The notes beneath the pieces are model-generated. The model saw only the letters and a program-made list of their open reading frames with translations, was not told the origin of the DNA and did not search any database. Positions 59,343 through 64,000 of a stretch of 64,000 nt of DNA are shown here, piece by piece; the stretch's first letter is position 1; every line of letters starts with the position of its first letter. Both the position numbers and the translations under genes were made by a program. Source of the stretch: Clostridia bacterium (GTDB taxonomy: Bacteria > Bacillota_A > Clostridia > Oscillospirales > CAG-272); contig JAFSUU010000095.1 of NCBI GenBank assembly GCA_017445115.1, positions 37,837-101,836 on the forward strand. Direction: 5' to 3'.

Positions 59343-62300
59343 ATGAAAAAACTTTTATCATTCGTAATCGTTACGTTGATGATCGTTTCCGCGGTAATTC
59401 CGGCGTTCGCACTGTCAGAAGCGCCGGCGGCTCCGGATCCTGCTGAGAACCATATTAATATATGGGTCGAAGACGGTAATCTCAATATTACCGAAACGAA
59501 TATGGTCGACGTTTACGTAACGATAAGCGACAACACGGATGGCTTCGAGTATTTGAAGTGCATTCTCGTGTATCCGAACTGTCTGACTGTAGAATCCCTG
59601 GAACCCCTTGGATTTGCAGAAGAAGACATGGAAGATGTTGAAGAAAAAACAGAAGTAGAGAAGAGCTTTTACGATGCTCTCACAGATACCGGATTTGATC
59701 CGTACGCAGTGCTCGGCATAGATGAAAACAATCCGGAAGCCGGCGGCAAGTACAAGTGGTTATCTCCGTATTTTGACTGTGAAAGATCGGAAAAGATCGA
59801 CGGGAAAAAGGTCGCGGTAGACTGCTTCGACGAAGGCAGGATCTTAAAGATCACGTTCTCGTATGACGATGATCTGAACACCGAATTCGGCGATACGATC
59901 CCGATAGCGATGTACGATTCTCCGGATGACCAGCTCCACTGCTTCAGAAAAGGCTATGAATGGAGCGACGAGCCGTTCATCGCCGTAGTTCACAGCGGCG
60001 TTGTCAATATCCAGAGAACCGCAGGTCCTCACGTTCACACGCCCGGCGATCCCGTCAAAGAGAACATTGTCCCCGCTACAAGCGAGAAGCCCGGTTCTTA
60101 TGACAGTGTCGTATACTGCACGGGATGCGGCGATGAACTTTCAAGAGAGACCGTCACTGTTTACGCAAACGCGACGATCAAGGTGTCCGGTGAAACGATA
60201 GATAAAGGCGATGCCACAGCGGAATTCACGGTTGAAGTTATAAACAACCCCGGATTCTACGGCACGTATTTATACTTCATTTATGATAAGGATCTTTCTT
60301 TCGCTGAGAACGGATTCACGGACGGCGGCCTTGGCGGCATTCCGCTGAGCCCCAACGACTATGCAAGCATTCGCGACGTTGACGTTGCAACGTATAAGAA
60401 GCTTGACGAGTTCAAGGCTGATCTCGAGGCTGCCGGCATAGACTACACGGACAAGCAGATGGTCGTAGTCGGCATTGAGAATTCCGGCGTTAAGAACATA
60501 ACCGAAGACGGCGTCCTCTTCAAAGTCAAACTCAACACTGCGGATCTTGAAGCAGGTGAATATGACATCAATATCGTTAACAGCTCGATCAACACGAGAG
60601 ACGTCGACGATAATCCTGTCACGTTTGACCTCGTTCAGGGCAAACTTACCGTTGCCGGCTGCGAACACAACTTCACGGCTGAGACGGTAGACGAAAAGTA
60701 TCTCAAGAGCGCGGCTGACTGCACGAACCCGGCTGTATACTACAAAAGCTGCACGCTCTGCGGCGCGTCAAGCGAAGACGATGAGTATACGTTCACATAC
60801 GGCGAGCCTGCAGGACACAACTTCACAGCTGAAACAGTTGACGATGAGTACCTCGTAAGCGAAGCCACCTGTGAGCACGCGAATATATACTACAGAAGCT
60901 GCTCGGTCTGCGGCGCGTCAAGCGAAGACGATGAGAATACGTTTGAATCCGGCGAACTCGGCGCACACGACTTCACAGCCGAAGTGGTTGGAGACGATTA
61001 CCTCGCAGAGGAAGCTAAATGCGAGACCCCGGCTAAATACTACAGAAGCTGCTCGGTCTGCGGCGCATCAAGCGAAGACGACACTAATACGTTCGAGTAC
61101 GGCGAATCTGCAGGACACAGTTATGAAGGCGTAACAACACCGCCTGAATGTGGGGTTGCCGGCTACACTACTTACACCTGCTCAAAATGCGGACACAGTT
61201 ACACCGATGACGAGACGGATCCTCTCGACCACGACTTTACTGACGAGGTCGTAGATGAGAAGTACCTCAAGAGCGCGGCTGACTGCACGAACGCGGCTGT
61301 ATACTACAAGAGCTGCACAAGATGTCATATTGCAAGCACCAACGAGGATGATACGTTCACGAACGGCACGTCTCTCGGCCACGACTTCACGGACGAGGTA
61401 GTCGACGCGAAGTACCTCAAGAGTGCGGCTGACTGCACGAATCCGGCTGTATACTACAAGAGCTGCTCAAGATGCCATATAGCAAGCGAGACCGATACGT
61501 TCAATTACGGCGAACCTAACGGTCACGATTGGGAAGAGACCGGAAGATCAGGGTCTTGCGGATCGATAGGAACTATCAGCTACAAGTGCAAGAACTGCAC
61601 TGCGACGAAAACTGAGAATGATACTCTGATCGAGCACGACTTCTCGCTCGAGATCACTGACGAAGCTCACCTCAAGAGCGCTGCCGACTGCACGAACCCG
61701 GCTGTATATTTCAAGGGCTGTTCGAAATGCGGCACAGTAAGCACCAGCGACGATGATACGTTCGAGTACGGCGAAGCTCTCGGCCACGAATACACGGAGC
61801 AGACCGTGGATGAGAAGTATCTCAAGGATGCTGCCGACTGCACGAATCCGGCTGTATACTACAAGAGCTGTTGGAGATGCCACGAGGCAAGCACCGACGA
61901 GAATGATACGTTCACGAACGGCACGTCTCTCGGCCACGACTTCACTGACGAGGTCGCAGACGCGAAATATCTCAAGAGCGCGGCTGACTGCCTGAATCCG
62001 GCTGTATACTACAAGAGCTGCTCAAGGTGTCATATTGCAAGCACCAGCGACGATGATACGTTCGAGTACGGCGAAGCTCTCGGCCACGACTTCACGGACG
62101 AGGTCGCAGATGCGAAGTATCTCAAGGATGCTGCCGACTGCCTGAATCCGGCTGTATACTACAAGAGCTGCACAAGGTGTCATATTGCAAGCGAAACCGA
62201 TACGTTCGAGTACGGCGAACCTAACGGCCATACGTTCACAGATGAGACAGTAGCTGACGACCGTCTAAAGAGCGCTGCCGACTGTACGAACCCGGCTGTA

Positions 62301-63551
62301 TACTACAAGAGCTGTAAGGACTGCGGTGTGGCAAGCACCGACGAGAATGATACGTTCACGGTAGGCGAAGCACTCGGACACGAATACACGGAGCAGACCG
62401 TGGATGCGAAGTATCTCAAGAGCGCAGCTGACTGCTTGAACGCGGCTGTATACTACAAGAACTGCTGGAGATGCCACGAGGCAAGCACCGACGAGAATGA
62501 TACGTTCACGAACGGCGAAGCTCTCGGCCACGACTTCACGGATGAGGTCGCAGACGCGAAGTACCTCAAGAGCGAGGCTGACTGCCTGAACCCGGCTGTA
62601 TACTACAAGAGCTGCACAAGATGCCATATTGCAAGCACCAACGAGAATGAAACGTTCACGGACGGCGATGCTCTCGGACACGACTTCACTGATGAGGTCG
62701 CACAAGAGAAGTATCTCAAGACCCCTGCGGACTGCACGAATCCTGCTGTATACTTCAAGAGCTGCTCAAGATGCCATATAGCAAGCGAGACCGATACGTT
62801 CAATTACGGCGAACCTAACGGCCATACGTTCACAGATGAGATCGCTGAACCGAGATACCTCAAGAGCCCTGCAGACTGCGAGAATCCTGCAGTATACTAC
62901 AAGAGCTGCAAGGATTGCGGTGAGCCGAGCAATGACGATGCTTTGACGTTCACGGTAGGTAATCCTCTCGGACACGATTACGATAACGGCGAAGACATTG
63001 AGATAGTGATCGATCCTGAGGATCCCGATAACAAGCTCTCGCTCCGCGTCTGCTCAAGAGGTGACTGCGCTGTCGACGGAAATGGCATCGAGTACGAAAT
63101 CGAAGTGGTCGAGCCTACCTGCACGGCAAAGGGTTACACCAAGTATCTGAACAGAGTGACTGAAGAAGAGATCATCGACGCCAACTCCTACACGGATCCT
63201 GTTCCTCACAACTTCATCGCGGGAGTTCCCGTACCTCCTTCCTGCACGGAAAAGGGCTACACGCCTTATACCTGCACGGTCGGCGGAGAGATCGAGAATC
63301 GCGACTTTGTCGACGAGCTCGGTCACAAATGGAGCGACGGTGTGGTAACGAAAGAAGCTACCGCAACCGAAGAGGGCGAAAAGACCTTCACGTGCACGAG
63401 ATGCGGCGCAACGAAGACAGAGACTATCCCGAAGACTGACGGCTCCAAGCAGACAGGCGACAACGTTATGACGATAGTATTCGTCGCAATGATCGCACTT
63501 GTTTCCGGCGCAGCTGTCATAGTTGCAAAGAAGAAAGTCTTTGACAGATAA
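59343..63551 (+). CDS. Giant cell-wall protein with two cohesin-like domains and ~18 Cys/His repeats
   Basis: 1402 residues, paralogue of the preceding gene: signal peptide and first domain (to about 225) are nearly the same. Residues about 278-440 are a second cohesin-like domain (TIKVSGETIDKGDATAEFTV ... GEYDINIVNSSINTRDV). Repeats from about 441 to 1220 follow the same H...C...CxxC pattern; short variants read CGVAGYTTYTCSKCG. The end differs from its neighbour: SKQTGDN, a hydrophobic helix (MTIVFVAMIALVSGAAVIVA) and KKKVFDR, a sortase-like anchor without a classical LPxTG. So one paralogue looks wall-anchored and the other released. Confidence 0.85.
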   Translation: MKKLLSFVIVTLMIVSAVIPAFALSEAPAAPDPAENHINIWVEDGNLNITETNMVDVYVTISDNTDGFEYLKCILVYPNCLTVESLEPLGFAEEDMEDVEEKTEVEKSFYDALTDTGFDPYAVLGIDENNPEAGGKYKWLSPYFDCERSEKIDGKKVAVDCFDEGRILKITFSYDDDLNTEFGDTIPIAMYDSPDDQLHCFRKGYEWSDEPFIAVVHSGVVNIQRTAGPHVHTPGDPVKENIVPATSEKPGSYDSVVYCTGCGDELSRETVTVYANATIKVSGETIDKGDATAEFTVEVINNPGFYGTYLYFIYDKDLSFAENGFTDGGLGGIPLSPNDYASIRDVDVATYKKLDEFKADLEAAGIDYTDKQMVVVGIENSGVKNITEDGVLFKVKLNTADLEAGEYDINIVNSSINTRDVDDNPVTFDLVQGKLTVAGCEHNFTAETVDEKYLKSAADCTNPAVYYKSCTLCGASSEDDEYTFTYGEPAGHNFTAETVDDEYLVSEATCEHANIYYRSCSVCGASSEDDENTFESGELGAHDFTAEVVGDDYLAEEAKCETPAKYYRSCSVCGASSEDDTNTFEYGESAGHSYEGVTTPPECGVAGYTTYTCSKCGHSYTDDETDPLDHDFTDEVVDEKYLKSAADCTNAAVYYKSCTRCHIASTNEDDTFTNGTSLGHDFTDEVVDAKYLKSAADCTNPAVYYKSCSRCHIASETDTFNYGEPNGHDWEETGRSGSCGSIGTISYKCKNCTATKTENDTLIEHDFSLEITDEAHLKSAADCTNPAVYFKGCSKCGTVSTSDDDTFEYGEALGHEYTEQTVDEKYLKDAADCTNPAVYYKSCWRCHEASTDENDTFTNGTSLGHDFTDEVADAKYLKSAADCLNPAVYYKSCSRCHIASTSDDDTFEYGEALGHDFTDEVADAKYLKDAADCLNPAVYYKSCTRCHIASETDTFEYGEPNGHTFTDETVADDRLKSAADCTNPAVYYKSCKDCGVASTDENDTFTVGEALGHEYTEQTVDAKYLKSAADCLNAAVYYKNCWRCHEASTDENDTFTNGEALGHDFTDEVADAKYLKSEADCLNPAVYYKSCTRCHIASTNENETFTDGDALGHDFTDEVAQEKYLKTPADCTNPAVYFKSCSRCHIASETDTFNYGEPNGHTFTDEIAEPRYLKSPADCENPAVYYKSCKDCGEPSNDDALTFTVGNPLGHDYDNGEDIEIVIDPEDPDNKLSLRVCSRGDCAVDGNGIEYEIEVVEPTCTAKGYTKYLNRVTEEEIIDANSYTDPVPHNFIAGVPVPPSCTEKGYTPYTCTVGGEIENRDFVDELGHKWSDGVVTKEATATEEGEKTFTCTRCGATKTETIPKTDGSKQTGDNVMTIVFVAMIALVSGAAVIVAKKKVFDR

Positions 63552-63574
63552 TTAATTCTTCAACAAAATAAAAA

Positions 63575-63613
63575 ACGCGGGTCGGCGCGAAAGCGCCGGC
63601 CCGTATTGTTTTG
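63575..63613 (+). terminator. Probable terminator after second giant gene
   Basis: CGGGTCGGCGC (63578-63588) pairs with GCGCCGGCCCG (63593-63603) with one G-U, loop GAAA, followed by TATTGTTTT. Confidence 0.75.
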
Positions 63614-63625
63614 GTGAGGGAGAGT

Positions 63626-63663
63626 GATGCGGGGGACTTTTTTGAAAAAAAACTCCCCGCATC
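63626..63663. repeat. Inverted repeat with complementary T and A tracts
   Basis: GATGCGGGG (63626-63634) pairs with CCCCGCATC (63655-63663), and the interior contains complementary T6 and A8 tracts. Could be a terminator for the incoming minus-strand gene or part of a small repetitive element. Confidence 0.55.
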
Positions 63664-63696
63664 TTATGCCGTGGCTTTATTCTTCGTCAAGACATA

Positions 63697-63756
63697 GAAC
63701 CGTCCCCTGTCTTAATAACTGACTTTTTCAGTGGTTTCGAACCGTCCCCTGTCTTA
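63697..63756. repeat. Direct repeat GAACCGTCCCCTGTCTTA, two copies
   Basis: Identical 18-bp copies at 63697-63714 and 63739-63756. The first is preceded by AAGACA, giving a small AAGACA/TGTCTT hairpin. The motif resembles the GGGACGGTTC-type repeats often seen near REP-associated (Y1) transposases; no transposase is present in the window. Confidence 0.6.
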
Positions 63757-63770
63757 TCTTATAGCAAGAA

Positions 63771-64000
63771 TCAGTCTTCTGTCTCATCTGCATCAAATTC
63801 TATCCATTCACAGGCAATGTTCAATCTTTCACCGGAGCAAAGAATTAGTGATGACTCAAAAAAACTATCACCAGCTGTTAGATAAGTATCTGATATATCG
63901 CCCTTTTGAGAAATAATGTCATCTCTTATGTGATATAACTCCGGTAGTATTTTCAAATCTTTATCAAAAACATATTCAAAATCTATGACAACCTGCCTTA
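63771..64000 (-). CDS. Hypothetical protein, C-terminal part only (gene runs out of window)
   Basis: The frame is open through the last base, so at least 76 residues of a longer protein are visible, ending in an acidic tail (EWIEFDADETED). Segments such as VVIDFEYVFDKDLKILPEL and GDSFFESSLILC look like a small alpha/beta domain. A TTG at 63956 could start a shorter form but has no supporting site. Local base composition is more A/T-rich than the rest of the window, and the GTCCCC repeats lie just past its end, hinting at acquired DNA. Function not recognised. Confidence 0.55.
   Translation of the reverse strand, partial: RQVVIDFEYVFDKDLKILPELYHIRDDIISQKGDISDTYLTAGDSFFESSLILCSGERLNIACEWIEFDADETED

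Overview
The window looks like a chromosomal piece of an uncultured, GC-rich, gut- or rumen-type Clostridia (Oscillospirales-like Firmicute). The evidence is the fused IspH-ribosomal protein S1 gene, a CIRCE-controlled groES-groEL operon, a Clostridia-style tRNA-Gln(CTG) with encoded CCA, Firmicute TTGACA/TATAAT promoters with strong Shine-Dalgarno sites, lipoprotein signal peptides, MsmK-type sugar importers and large Cys/His-repeat surface proteins. The species cannot be fixed from the sequence alone.

Layout. 1-14 kb is a plant-polysaccharide locus: a GH36 alpha-galactosidase cut by the window edge, a cytoplasmic GH53 beta-1,4-galactanase, a zinc-ribbon microprotein, an unrecognised 613-aa barrel-like protein, a complete ABC oligosaccharide importer (binding lipoprotein with an extra C-terminal beta-domain, two permeases, MsmK-like ATPase) and a secreted GH53 with accessory domains. 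Together these suggest galactan is cut outside, imported as galacto-oligosaccharides and finished inside. 14-18 kb holds an alpha-glucan unit (GH13 lipoprotein, MalQ, MsrA). 18-23 kb has an M32 carboxypeptidase, two small membrane proteins, an apparent gtrA remnant, a glycyl-radical activase without its enzyme, an Sfp-type transferase and a membrane protein of unknown function. 23-29 kb is a purine/nucleoside importer (BMP lipoprotein, ATPase, two permeases) behind a guanine-class purine riboswitch, followed by a cyclophilin. 29-42 kb is housekeeping: a second cyclophilin, Hpf, GroES/EL, an AGCS symporter, Asd, an RpiR regulator, a BaiN-like/Cmk fusion, PlsC and the IspH-S1 fusion, then tRNA-Gln. 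42-54 kb has an M13 peptidase, an Ntn hydrolase, a PfkB kinase, an ABC-2 exporter, a GNAT, a flavodoxin-like reductase, a small membrane peptide, an RsuA-type synthase, Tex and a second MsmK. 54-63.5 kb is two giant paralogous secreted proteins with about 18 Cys/His repeats each.

The most unusual signal is a family of four intergenic arrays (1.87-2.24, 31.01-31.19, 42.34-42.55 and 53.85-54.21 kb). Each is a chain of small hairpins with different stem sequences, often capped by TTC/TTCG loops, joined by a short constant spacer (TAATGAAGACG, CGATAT or AACGATGT). In arrays 1, 2 and 4 the spacer runs in one orientation through the first half and is reverse-complemented in the second. The arrays are bounded or subdivided by long inverted repeats, so each can fold into a large multibranched structure, and several arms can pair either locally or with a distant partner. 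I know of no described element with this layout. Its function and mobility are open, but four copies in 64 kb, each starting just past the 3' end of a gene, make it the best candidate for an undescribed system here.
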